DNA of 64,000 nt from Amyelois transitella. Its lineage: Eukaryota > Arthropoda > Insecta > Lepidoptera > Pyralidae. Under the pieces are notes generated by a model that had not been told where the DNA came from, did no database searches, and saw nothing but the letters and a program-made list of their open reading frames with translations. How positions within the stretch are numbered: the first letter of the stretch is position 1; each line of letters opens with the position of its first letter. Positions 1 through 10,471 of the stretch are shown here, one piece after another. The stretch lies in assembly GCF_032362555.1 (NCBI RefSeq), contig NC_083517.1:7274001-7338000 (forward strand), in the 5' to 3' direction. A program made the position numbers and the translations under genes.

Positions 1-3000
1 TGGTCTTCTCTTTCAAAATACTATCCAATTGTGTTATTCTATTTGTAAAATGTTTCAGAGTATTTGTTTTAACATTTTTTAAGTCAACTGAGCTTTCTGA
101 GAGCTCATCAAGTTTCAATTTATCCTTAACAAGCTCTATATCTAGTGTATTTTTTCGTTTCTCATCTTTCCGAATCTGTCTCTTTATTTGTTCTATCTGC
201 TTCTTATATGTTTTGAGATTTGTCTCATGTCTCCTTATTTCTTTAAGAATATCATGATCAAAACTATTTTCTACCTTATCTAAATATTTGTTGTGAGTAT
301 TATGACTTGCAGATTTTGTCATGTCATGGATCAATCTTTCTTTAGCTATGCAGAGATTTATCAGTTCTTTGAGCTGTGATTGGCTGCTGCTTATTTCTTT
401 TGTCAGTTTTCTTGCTAAAATTTGTTTTTGAGTATATTTTTCCTTGGTGACTTTGTACTTTTTGCATATTTCATCCATTTTAGGTGAATCAATCATTTTC
501 AACAATTCTCTTTCGATCAGTTTAGGCTCTGGATCAACATCTTTTTTGTGAGATTCCAAAATTATTTTCTGAGATTCAGGAGAGATAGCTTTTGCAGCTA
601 CTTTTCTGAGTAATTCCAACTCTGCTCCAGAAAGACTTTCTCCAGGCTGAATGGTCCTCCTACGACCAGAGTTTGACTGTGAGGTCATGACTGGCAAAGA
701 CTGAGACCCACTTATTTCTGACAGTGTGACATCATCAGAATCAATATGATTTAGATACTCTTCACACCTCTCTGCAAATAACTGATCATTTTTTTCTCTG
801 AAGTAATCCATAAATTTCTCCAGTTTATCTTGGAAAACTGTATCAGAATTACTGTCTTCCTCTGAATCTGACTCGACGTCTGACTCACTGGGTTCACTTG
901 GTTCTGTATCTTCAGCTATTCTTGGCAGGCCTTGTTTTGAACTGACATCTTTATTGTCAGTTGCAACATCACCATTTAAACATTCATCACATTCCGCCTT
1001 TAAGAAAAGCCACTCACTAACTTGATTTATGTCAGCTTCACTTATCGATTTTGATTGCAAAATTCTATTGAAAAGACCTTCAGCATTTGAAACAAGCTTA
1101 ATCCATTGTGCTGTAGCAAATTGTAAATTGAAATTGTTATCTGTGGGTTGAATCAGAGATTTTTCTGTGTAGACAGGAGTGTTATTATCTGCAAACAGGT
1201 TTACTGTGACAAAGTTCTTTATGCCTCTACAGCATAGACACAAATTCAATATTTTCAATGTGTCTTGATAGACTTCAGGTTCTGTACTTATGCAGCCAAT
1301 AACCCATGTGAATGCTCGCCCACCAAATGAGTCTCGAAGCATCGCAGTTAATATGCACTGGTCATAGTTTATTTGCTTGGGTGGATTACCTGATAAAAGT
1401 TCCTTGATAATATTCTCCAGAGCAAAGAGTCCTGGATCTGGATATGCAGCTAAATCACAAAAACTGGCTGTTGACATCCTGTGGTTTAGAACTCCATTTG
1501 TGCCAACCCATTTCTGTTCCATACTAACAGTAAATACTGTATGGTTATTACCATGGCATCTTTGTCTCCAACCTAACTGCAGATATTGGAAAGCCTCTTC
1601 TAAATTACAACACCGAACCAAACCAGCTCCGAGAACATCAAATATGTTGTTATTGACAACTTGCATCCATGTGATGTGAAGTATGAACTCTCTTTCCGGC
1701 ATCTGGTTTAGTTTGTGAAATATTTCTGTGAGAAATCTTGGCACAATACCTTGATCACATTCACTGTGTATACACTCAAATCCTGAAATAGAAAAATAGC
1801 TTAAAATACATGTAACTTGGAAACTTTAATAATATAATAATAATAATAATAAGGCGTCGGGACGTGACGACCCCATCGCCCCCTGGGTCACCTTCCCAGT
1901 GCAATCAGTCGCCGCAGGGCAGCTTGTGGCGAGCTGTTGGGGAGTAGCGACCCCACGGACCTGAGTGCTCCCAGGGGAGGCCCCTGTTCCTCGCCTCCGA
2001 TCTTCCTTCGCCAAGGTCGGAGTGGAAACCGATGAGGGACAGGACCCCTACCTCTGGCTTGCCTTAACCGGCCGGTCAGAGTGGAGTCGCGAGAGCTATA
2101 CGCTCGAAGGATGGAAGTGTAAAATGTCATAACGCCGGGGGTGCCTGACTGGATCACCATGATTTCACGCCCCGCAGTCTCACCTCTCGACATCCTTAGC
2201 CACCCACGCCGATGTTGCCCCTTTGTTGCTAATCATGGTGACTGATTTGAGGGGCCCATTTAGTGAGTGGCGAGTCACCACCTGCCACATAATAGTCACG
2301 AATTCATGATTATGGCAGGTGTCCGAACTTCTCCAGCAATAGCCCAGTTAAAATCCATCCAAACGTCAACTCCATAACCCATAATCCTTTTCCCTTATTT
2401 TGTAATAGCTTCACCTCCTGCCGAGATCTGTTCATGGACATATCATCTATTGATATGCCCGGGAACGGGTTTTGGCAGGAGAACAACATAACATCAACTT
2501 CTCCAAAGGGCCTCTACGTGTTGGATTTATATCCCCACGCAAGCCTCTCAAAAATCCGGGGTGTATAGACCCGTGAAATCTAAGAGGAGAAACATAATAA
2601 TAATAATAATAAAGGCGTCGGAACGTGACGACCCCATCGCCCCCTGGGTCACCTTCCCAGTGCAATCAGTCTCCGCAGGGCAGCTTGTGGCGAGCTGTTG
2701 GGGAGTAGCGACCCCACGGACCTGAGTGCTCCCAGGGGAGGCCCCTGTTCCTCGCCTCCGATCTTCCTTCGCCAAGGTCGGAGTGGAAACCGATGAGGGA
2801 CAGGACCCCTACCTCTGGCTTGCCTTAACCGGCCGGTCAGAGTGGAGTCGCGAGAGCTATACGCTCGAAGGATGGAAGTGTAAAATGTCATAACGCCGGG
2901 GGTGCCTGACTGGATCACCATGATTTCACGCCCCGCAGTCTCACCTCTCGACATCCTTAGTCACCCACGCCGATGTTGCCCCTTTGTTGCCTATCATGGT

Positions 3001-5509
3001 GACTGATTTGAGGGGCCCATTTAGTGAGTGGCGAGTCACCACCTGCCACATAATAGTCACGTATTCATGATTATGGCAGGTGTCCGAACTTCTCCAACAA
3101 TAGCCCAGTTTAAATCCATCCAAACGTCAACTCCATAACCCATAATCCTTTTCCTTATTTTGTAATAGCTCCACCTCCTGCCGAGACCTGTTCATGGACA
3201 TATCATCTATTGATATGCCCGGGAACGGGTTTTGGCAGGAGAACAACATAACATCAACTTCTCCAAAGGGCCTCTACGTGTTGGATTTATATCCCCACGC
3301 AAGCCTCTCAAAAATCCGGGGTGTATAGACCCGTGAAATCTAAGAGGAGAAACATAATAATAATATACACCTATTATTTGAATTTCTTTAATTACAATTT
3401 TATAATATTTAAAAAAAAATAAACACATTGTAAGAAAATTATTTAGTTATCTACCAGAAGCGGAATCAGATTCAAGCTACTGGTAGTTAGGCCTTCAGAG
3501 TAAGAATCCTTTTGACTGCAGTGTCTCACTCTTCTCTTTTCAGACTCTTTGTAAGAAGTTGTTCAAGAGTTTCTTTTGTTCAAATCATTATTATAGTGTT
3601 AATTTAAGTGAACTTGAACCAAAGTGCAAATGGCGTAAACAACATTATTTCCATGTAGGTCCCTGCACTTGTCTTAAAATAAGACCACTGTTAGCGACAC
3701 ACTAGATTAAGCATTGTCATATTGTCATAAAACAAAAGAAGCAAGATCAAACAATACCCCCACTACGACTGTCGAGCGTATTAGGTAGTACACTAGAAAG
3801 CGAATAAGCACTTTAGAGACATAATTTGGATATTATTATTGTTATTTATGAAACCAAGTTGATAGACAATAACGCAGACCGTCATAGATAAGTGATAACG
3901 TTATTTTTATAAAAGTCAATTACGCGAAGTCGATAATTGGATCATGTTTTTTGATGTCAACAAATATAAGTTAATTTCTCGAAAAGTATGTTATTTATAG
4001 AAACAAAACTATTGTATTTAGAAAGTATAAATATTTATTTTTGTATAACTTAAAACTTATTAGTTATTTATTGTATAATTCGAGAAATCTTAAAAGTTGA
4101 CAGGAAATTTTGCCGAAATCCTAGATTGAAGACAAACTTTTGTCAAATTCTCTGTGAAAAAGAACTTGTGATATATGTATGGAAAATGGAAATTGTCATG
4201 AGTGTATGTTGTAAAACTGAGAAAATTTAATAAATAGCACCTAAGCGAAGCTATGCACAACACCAGAAATCGTTACAAAATTTGAGGTTCTTGTTAGGGT
4301 ATTACTCCGACTTACAATAGTAAAATCGCCGACAGAGGGCGTAGTAGTTCAATTGTTCCAGTTTAAAGTAAAAATCAAGAAAGAAGACCCCAAGTCCTCA
4401 AGAAAAATTAGGTCGGAATAGTGAAATAGTGTTAGGAAATCAGTTTAAGGTGTTGTGCATAGTTAGTGGACGGACAAACTTAAATTGTTTTTAATTCTTC
4501 ATCATTTAGTTAAGTGGATTCCAATAAGACACTGTGATAGTGAGTAGGTATTCCAATTAGTGAAAGTGCTATTGGATTTCAGTGATTGGACTTGAAAACT
4601 GTAAGTATTCCAGACATTATCCAGTGACATAGACTTTAACTAGAGAGAGAGACTCATTATACAGTGATCATATAGTGAATAACTTTGCATAGACACTTAG
4701 TAAGTGAGGTCAATGATCCCACATATAGTAGATTTATTGACAATCCAATGATCAGTGGAATTTAGACATAGGCTTTTGGAAGAAGGTTGATGACCCCATT
4801 ACTACACCACCTACCATCCGAGGATTCTTTGTTGGCCTCACAGCCACGTCCGTAGTGGTTGACAGCTCATCCCAAAGAGGGTGCGGACTTCTACTGGAGC
4901 AGAATTCCGGACTCCCTATAAGTGAAAGTTAGGCTAGGGGAGACAGGAACCTCGATCAGGTTATACTGCCACTTCGACCCGCAACAACCACTTCATATCT
5001 TTCCCATGAACTTGGTAAAAGGCGACTAAGGAAAAGACTAATAAACTTGGGATTCTCCTTGAACACAATCGACTAGCAACCTGTCATTATTCGATTCTCA
5101 ATTCCATCTTAAGCCAAGCAGCTGGATACAGCCTTTCAGTCTTTTCAAGACTGTTGGCTCTGTCTGGCCCCATTAGGGATATCCACGTCTATATAGACGT
5201 GATTATATGTATGTATGTTCTTAACCCCTTACCTGGACCAAACAATGTATAAGTTTTTCCTGTCTTTTCTTGTCCAAGTACAACAACAGATGTATCACAG
5301 CCGTCGAGAAAACAATTTATTTGTGGTATCATAAATGAGTTGAACAAGTGCGATTGAGTGCAATCCACTGGCAAAGCTCTATTTACGTGAAAGGTTTGGC
5401 CACTCTCAGTTATCACTATCTGAGTCACTGGATTGCTGAAAATACATTGTGTAGAATCTGCGAGGCTTGGTGGTTTCAGCCTCACCGCAATTTGCACTGG
5501 AATATCCAT
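1..5509 (-). CDS. cos: Costal-2-like kinesin (Hedgehog pathway scaffold), 5' part of gene, runs off left edge
   Basis: Coding exons read on the minus strand are 5509-5233 (92 codons plus 1 base) and 1782 to beyond base 1, open for about 593 codons. The donor at 5232 (CCAG|GTAAGG) and acceptor at 1783 (TTTCAG|GA) join in frame. The start at 5509 (AAAATGG context) lies just after an acceptor at 5518, so a 5' UTR intron is likely. Exon 1 is a kinesin motor N-terminus with a P-loop, GQEKTGKTYTLFG. Exon 2 continues the motor, but switch I SSRSH is replaced by GNNHTVFTV and switch II DLAGSE by DLAAYPDPG. The helix LTAMLRDSFGG is kept. An acidic Ser-rich linker and long charged coiled-coil stretches follow. 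A motor that keeps the P-loop but has lost its switch motifs is typical of the Costal-2 branch, a scaffold that holds the Gli/Ci factor, Smoothened and kinases. A KIF7/27-like kinesin is the main alternative. Confidence 0.82.
1853..2593 (-). mobile_element. TAA-flanked repeat unit, copy 1 (Dong/R4-like candidate)
   Basis: A 741-bp GC-richer block lies between TAA microsatellites (1827-1852 and 2594-2612) within the cos2 intron. It begins GGCGTCGG and ends GAGAAAC in the plus direction. Copy 2 follows directly with about ten differences, so roughly 99% identity. On the minus strand it holds a 101-codon open frame (2193-1888) rich in Arg and Gly, without a recognised domain. An imperfect hairpin (about 2279-2323, arms CACCTGCC and GGCAGGTG) sits inside. 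Insertion into TAA repeats is the known habit of Dong (R4 clade) non-LTR retrotransposons of Lepidoptera. No reverse transcriptase is present, so this would be a truncated or non-autonomous copy. The family assignment is inference. Confidence 0.6.
2614..3353 (-). mobile_element. TAA-flanked repeat unit, copy 2 (Dong/R4-like candidate)
   Basis: This is a 740-bp near-identical tandem copy of the unit at 1853-2593. It is bounded by TAA repeats at 2594-2612 and 3354-3365. The 101-codon minus-strand frame is preserved (2954-2649) with the same predicted protein. One single-base deletion in a C run and scattered substitutions separate the copies. Confidence 0.6.
4251..4462. repeat. Inverted repeat, possible MITE remnant
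   Basis: CTATGCACAACACC at 4251-4264 is matched perfectly in inverted orientation by GGTGTTGTGCATAG at 4449-4462. The arms are 14 bp and the spacer about 184 bp. The flanks give no clear target-site duplication. It lies in the cos2 first intron. No open frame of interest is seen inside. Confidence 0.4.
4996..5219 (+). repeat. Lepidopteran SINE-like element (family A), copy truncated at 5' end
   Basis: It matches several other copies in this window: a block near TTTCCCATG, then GGCGACTAAGG, AAACTTGGGATTC, CTAGCAACCTGTCA, TCAGTCTTTTCAAGACTGTTG, ending in TATGTATGTATG. It sits in the cos2 first intron close to exon 1. The upstream 4760-4990 block is also repeat-like, but I cannot assign it. Confidence 0.65.
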
Positions 5510-5529
5510 TTTAAATTCTGAAAGCCGCA

Positions 5530-6552
5530 ATTATTATATGCACAAAAGACTTGTATTTATATGTTAACAGAGTATATCGGAATAAATTCTAAGAAACTTA
5601 GAAATTATAAAGAAAAACCAGAACTAATTAATATTTCCGTCAGTGCGATAGGTACTTATTTTGACTGACTTGACTTGCCACTAATGTCACAAATGTGTTA
5701 TTTTGACTATATGTATTATGATGACAATGACACTCGTTGATAGCCAGATCCTTCGTTGGGCCTATAGGCACAGAATTTCACATGGAAATGTTGCATTTTT
5801 GTTCTTTTATTCTTTTTGAAAATCAAACATCTTCATGAAATTATTTATAAATAATACGAGTAGCTGTGGATGCTTCACTTTGCCCTTTGTCAGGACATTT
5901 TGGAACGACATCAAAAGTCACAAAATCCATTATTTTATTATTTTTCAACGCTCATCCATGAACACTTAATTATCAATAATTCATACTTATAAGTATAGAC
6001 TTATAAGTATGAATTATTTGTGATTAAAGTTGCTCAAGCACACCTTTTGGTTTTGGGTTATAACAGTAAGTATGCTAAATGGGCGATAGGTTAGTATATT
6101 ATTATCACTATTTAACATAGTGTAACTGTTAGTATCATTAAGTCACACATCTGAACGTGACCTTTTATCTTTGTGAGACCATTGGTCTTGTCTACCTCGT
6201 AAGGGATAAAACCATGGTTATATAAATGTATGTAGTATGTGATAAACCGTGCTAGCAAAACTGACCGCGTGGATCCCGCGAATTGGAGCATAAATATAAA
6301 CTCCGTCCGACACATCATCGGAGTTACGATGCTTCAGACAAGGATAAGACATCACCCGAAAAATTGAACTTGGAACATTGCTCCCACTCTATACTTAAAA
6401 CAAACTAAAAAAATATTGTTCCAATTTGATTTAATTTAAGAACTGTGAGTCTTAACACAGGCACGTTTATAAGATTATATGCCAAATTAGGATTACAAGT
6501 CTGATGTGTGAATGTTAATATTTTTTATTCTGTATGGCAACATTACATTGAA
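5530..6552. other. Intergenic region between divergent cos2 and RpL9
   Basis: About 1 kb separates the first coding exon of cos2 (minus) from the probable RpL9 promoter (plus). It holds the probable 5' UTR intron or promoter of cos2, a 19-bp hairpin at 5975-6018, and a SINE-family-A fragment at about 6130-6240. No coding exon is supported. Confidence 0.5.
5975..6018. repeat. Perfect 19-bp inverted repeat (hairpin)
   Basis: The arm AATAATTCATACTTATAAG at 5975-5993 is perfectly complementary to 6000-6018, with a 6-base loop. It is AT-rich and lies in the cos2/RpL9 intergenic region. The stem is short for a pre-miRNA. Confidence 0.6.
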
Positions 6553-6564
6553 CCTTCTTTTTTA
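6553..6564 (+). promoter_or_regulatory. Candidate 5'-TOP tract and start region of RpL9
   Basis: The pyrimidine-rich run CCTTCTTTTTT lies about 230 bp upstream of the RpL9 start codon. A splice acceptor (TTTTAG|GCTAC) directly precedes the ATG, so a short non-coding first exon beginning near here is expected. Ribosomal protein genes typically start transcription in such a tract. The exact start and donor are not resolved. Confidence 0.35.
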
Positions 6565-6792
6565 CGATTCTTCTGTGGAGCAAAAGTGGGTTTCTGTTTT
6601 TAATAAATTAATCTCACTAAATCGTTGTAGTTTTAATGTAAATAGTGGTTTTTGTATCAAATAACAGTTGTTTATGTGATTTTTATGTAATTCAGTGTAA
6701 TATTTTCGAAACATACAATTTATTGTTGTCAAACTCTATTGAGGTTATTATTTCACATCATCACGTTTATTGTGATTGTTTTAGGCTACAAA

Positions 6793-8786
6793 ATGAAGCA
6801 AATCGTCGCTAATCAAAGGGTGAAAATCCCCGATGGATTGACGGTTCACGTGAAGTCACGGCTTGTAACTGTGAAAGGTCCTCGCGGAGTTTTGAAGAGG
6901 AATTTCAAACATTTGGCGGTAGACATTCGCATGGAAGGTCCAAGAGCACTTAAAGTGGAAAAATGGTTCGGTTCCAAAAAAGAGCTTGCGGCAGTAAGGA
7001 CTGTATGCTCCCACGTAGAAAACATGATCAAAGGTAAGTCTAAACATTGGACCGGCATAGATAATGAACCGCTGGCTTTCCTTACCTTCCCAGGTGTTAA
7101 AGACTAGCTGTTTCCCGCATCACCGCTCGTAAAAAACTTCTAGTTTTTATCTTTTCCCTTTTCAACGATTTGTTTGGATTTTGACATTATTTACATAGGA
7201 TGTAAATATACATAAACCTTCAGTTTTTTATGTGACTTAATGTAGAAGAGAAATTTCTCTCATAAAAGTTTTCAACACGATAAAACTATTTAACCCTTAC
7301 AACTGTTTGTTCATGTTACACAGATGATCAAAGGTTTTTCAAGATAAGCAAAAAATAGTTTGAGTAACTATATCATTTTCCAATCCATGCTAATATTATG
7401 AAGCAAAAAGACATTTAGCACATAAGCAGGAGTAATATAGGGTAGTTTGAACTGAAAATTCCTGAGGGTGTTGCCCCAATGCTAGTTTTATTATATTTGG
7501 CCCATCAAAGTTTGTAATTTCCAGGCATTTTAATCATGTGTGTCAATCAGAACAATTAACACACATGTATGTGGCATTCCACACATATGGGTTCTAGATG
7601 AAGAAAAAATCTCCTAGTGAAAACTGGTATTACAGCAGGTTTCTTATGTATGTACCAGTTTTCGCCTGTGCCTCTACCTGTGTTAAAAATACTTACTTCT
7701 CTGTACTCCTCACAATTTTCCACATAGACATACATAAATGCAAAATTTCATGAAGATCTGTGCAGTGGCATAAGAAAGAACGTTTCTTCAGCTGGTGCAT
7801 ATTCTCTTACCAATTCAATCATCTTGTGAATTTGTTTGGGTGAAGTTCCTTTAGATGAGGGTGTCTGTTTTGAGGTGCATTTTATTTTGTATTTTAAGGG
7901 ATTCTGTGTTTGTTTTGAAGAGCATTTTCTTCTGTTTATTTTGTTGTCTTTTTGACAAATAGTATTACATTATATTATTTGAATTCATTGAAATATAAAA
8001 TGTCATTAAAAATGCCTGCAAAAGCTTATTTTCTGAATTTTGTGGTTTTGAGGGATAAACAAATACTTTCTACACTTGTATACAGTGGATAGTCACCAGC
8101 AAAGTAGGTACATTTTGTTCCCACAATTTTCACAACGTGTGCCGTGTGGTTCTTGGCACCAATAGAAAAAAGAATAGGACTACTTCATCTCTTCCCCACG
8201 GATGTCGTAAAAGCCGACTGAGGGATTGGTTTATAAACTTGGGATTCTTCTTTTAGGCGATGGGCTAGCAACCTGTCACTATTTGAATCTCAATTCTATC
8301 AAAAAGTCAAACAGCTGAACGTGGCCTTTCAGTCTTTTCTAGACTGTTGGCTCTGTCTAGCCCCTAAGGGATATAGACATGATATGTATGTATGTATGCA
8401 TTTTTACACCTCATTTTCTAGACAAATCAATAATTGAATTTTAATTTGTTTCAGGTGTAACAAAAGGTTTCCAGTACAAGATGCGAGCTGTATATGCCCA
8501 TTTCCCCATCAATTGTGTCACCACTGAAGGAAATACACTAATTGAAATTCGTAATTTCCTTGGTGAGAAGTACATCAGGAGGGTCAAGATGGCACCAGGT
8601 GTCACTGTTGTGAACTCTCCAAAACAGAAGGATGAACTGATCATCGAAGGCAACTCTCTCGAGGATGTCTCTAGCTCAGCAGCCCTCATCCAACAGTCAA
8701 CAACTGTGAAAAACAAAGATATCAGAAAGTTCTTAGACGGGCTCTATGTTTCTGAGAAAACTACTGTTGTGCAGGATGAGATATAA
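6793..8786 (+). CDS. RpL9: 60S ribosomal protein L9 (uL6)
   Basis: The coding exons are 6793-7033 and 8455-8786, joined by AAAG|GTAAG and TTTCAG|GT within a Gly codon (IKG|VTKG). They give 190 residues, the normal length of eukaryotic L9. The protein starts [15 protein letters not shown] and ends VVQDEI. It carries the two uL6 folds, with [14 protein letters not shown] in the first and [15 protein letters not shown] in the second. An upstream in-frame ATG at 6739 would add 18 residues but lies before the 5' UTR acceptor, so 6793 is the real start. It binds 25S/28S rRNA in the large subunit near the sarcin-ricin loop. The intron holds a SINE-like copy. ATTAAA at 8794 is the likely poly(A) signal. 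The frame is intact, so this is not a processed copy. Confidence 0.97.
8137..8398 (+). repeat. Lepidopteran SINE-like element (family A), near full length
   Basis: It starts GTGCCGTGTGGTTCTTGGCACC and runs through GGATGTCGTAAAAGCCGAC, AACTTGGGATTC and TCAGTCTTTTCTAGACTG to a TATG microsatellite tail. It lies inside the RpL9 intron. This is one of the better full-length copies in the window. Confidence 0.7.
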
Positions 8787-8793
8787 TAAGGAC

Positions 8794-8799
8794 ATTAAA
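8794..8799 (+). terminator. RpL9 poly(A) signal ATTAAA
   Basis: ATTAAA lies 8 bases after the RpL9 stop and is followed by a T/G-rich stretch. It is the only good signal close to the stop. Confidence 0.55.
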
Positions 8800-9023
8800 T
8801 AGAAAATCCGTATTTATTGTTTCATTGTTTATCTCCATGTATTTCCTGGCCTGACTGGGATAGTTCAAGGAGTGTGAATTTGTAGAGTACATATTTGGTT
8901 CTGTTATCGTAATCACCCTACTAAAGCTATGAATCGAAATTCTATATGTATTCTACATAAAATCACTGGATAAGACTGAAAGGCCACATTCAGATTTAAA
9001 TAGCTGCGCCCAAAAAGAACATG

Positions 9024-9964
9024 CAGGCAGTCCTCTACTTACGTCGTTTCAAGTTTCGTCGAACAGTGTTTTGACAGTTCCTCAAGCATACGTCAAATCT
9101 TTCGACTTCCGGCATAGGAGAATTCACTAGTCGCGAAGTCAAATGTCTGAGGGGCCGGCGGGGCGCAGTGTCGACGAGCGGGGTAATCCCCCTCACTAAC
9201 TCACACTCGCTAACTAAACAAAATCTGCGGAGATTACCCTGCTCGCCGACATTTCACCCGCCGTTTTGTTTAGTTAATTCAGGAATAACGGACTATCAAG
9301 ACGTAATACATTAGTTTTATTTGCATCTTTGACAGTTTTTGTTTTTACATAAATACATATTTTAGTGAATTTTAATTTAACTATGCCACCTAAACAAGAC
9401 AGTAATAGTGAAGAGAGTAAGAAAGACAATTACAATTGAGGTCAAATCTAAAATTTTTAAACTTAAAGATCGCGGTTGTTCGACTTCATCTATTGGACGA
9501 GAACTTAATTTATCACGCACGCACGACCGTACAAATAATATTGAAAGATAAAGAAAAACTAACAGCTCTGCCTTCCATCTCCTTAAACAGCACTATTATA
9601 CGAAAAAGGAATGCTTTAATTTGTGAAATGGAAAAAATATGTACACTTGGATTCAAAATCAAACTCTGCGACGGGTTCCTCTAAGTTTGGCTATTATTCA
9701 AACCACGGCGCTGAGTAGGTATCATCAACACATTGCAACATAAATAACAAACAATTTCATAAGTACATATATTATTTTAAGAATTTACTTTTGATAATAA
9801 AGTGTGTATATCTTTTGTTATAAATGCAATTTTTTGATTATTTTGAGTCCGTGTGGAACCTGACCCTTGAGTTTTACATGGAAAAATATATCTCGACTTA
9901 CGTCGTTTCGCTTTACGTCGCATATTTCGAGAACCTAACATGCCGTAAGTACGAGGACTGCCTG
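9024..9964 (+). mobile_element. Decayed Tigger/pogo-type DNA transposon
   Basis: The ends are inverted copies: CAGGCAGTCCTCTACTTACG at 9024 and the reverse complement of CAGGCAGTCCTCGTACTTAC ending at 9964. TA follows the right end. This terminal sequence resembles Tigger/pogo elements, which duplicate TA. The left flank no longer shows TA. The interior carries a broken CENP-B-like transposase N-terminus. At about 940 bp it is an internally deleted copy. Confidence 0.75.
9383..9700 (+). pseudogene. Tigger-type transposase remnant (CENP-B-like N-terminus)
   Basis: From ATG 9383 (MPPKQDSNSEESK) the frame breaks within 20 codons. A shifted frame then reads ITIEVKSKIFKLKDRG and SSIGRELNLSRT, and another shift continues with TIIRKRNALICEMEK. 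These are recognisable pieces of the helix-turn-helix of CENP-B/Tigger transposases. At least two frameshifts separate them and no catalytic DDE domain remains, so it is dead. Confidence 0.7.
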
Positions 9965-10440
9965 TACCCAAAAATTTCATTAACATCTGTCAAGCAGATT
10001 TTTCATATCCTTACAAACTTTCGCATATGATGATGGAATCGAGATATTTGAATCTCAAGTGGACAGGTTGGTATTCCATCGCCTAAAAGAAGAATTATAA
10101 GTTTATTAGGCTTTCCTGACTGATCGTCCACCGCTGAACCAATGTAGCTCGCATAGGTAAAATGTGATGAGATGAGATGCAAACTATTTCGATTCAACAT
10201 TGTCGTAGCCGCGGTTCCCCAGGCATAACACCTAGCCTGGCCTAGCGGAAGATCTTACCATTGGTGGTGGTCGAGCTGAATAATCGCGCTACAAAGCCAA
10301 GCCCCGGGCGAAAGCTTAGTATGTTATACAGGTAAATCATAACAACAATAACTAAATACAATTCATTTGAATTGATTCAGAAAATCTGCCCGATCCCGGC
10401 GGGTCAGAGTTAACAGGATAAGGGGGAGTTATACAAACAA
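9965..10440. other. Intergenic stretch with repeat fragments
   Basis: It contains an antisense fragment of SINE family A (about 10040-10100) and a GC-richer block (about 10200-10440). The latter has the look of an old retroelement fragment, but I recognise no domain. No gene is supported. Confidence 0.35.
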
Positions 10441-10465
10441 CAATTGAATTTTCAACGTAAATAAT

Positions 10466-10471
10466 TTTATT
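10466..10471 (-). terminator. Candidate distal poly(A) signal of dlg1 (AATAAA on minus strand)
   Basis: TTTATT on the plus strand reads AATAAA on the minus strand and is followed by a T/G-rich minus-strand stretch. If used, the dlg1 3' UTR would be about 4.7 kb including the mariner insertion. This is inferred from position and the lack of other genes in between. Confidence 0.35.

Noticed and set aside
1888-2193. 101-codon frame in the TAA-flanked repeat as a host gene
   Set aside because: It is duplicated within a repeat unit and lacks a known domain, so it belongs to the mobile sequence.
6846-7058. Minus-strand frames over RpL9 exon 1
   Set aside because: Antisense shadows of the ribosomal protein exon.
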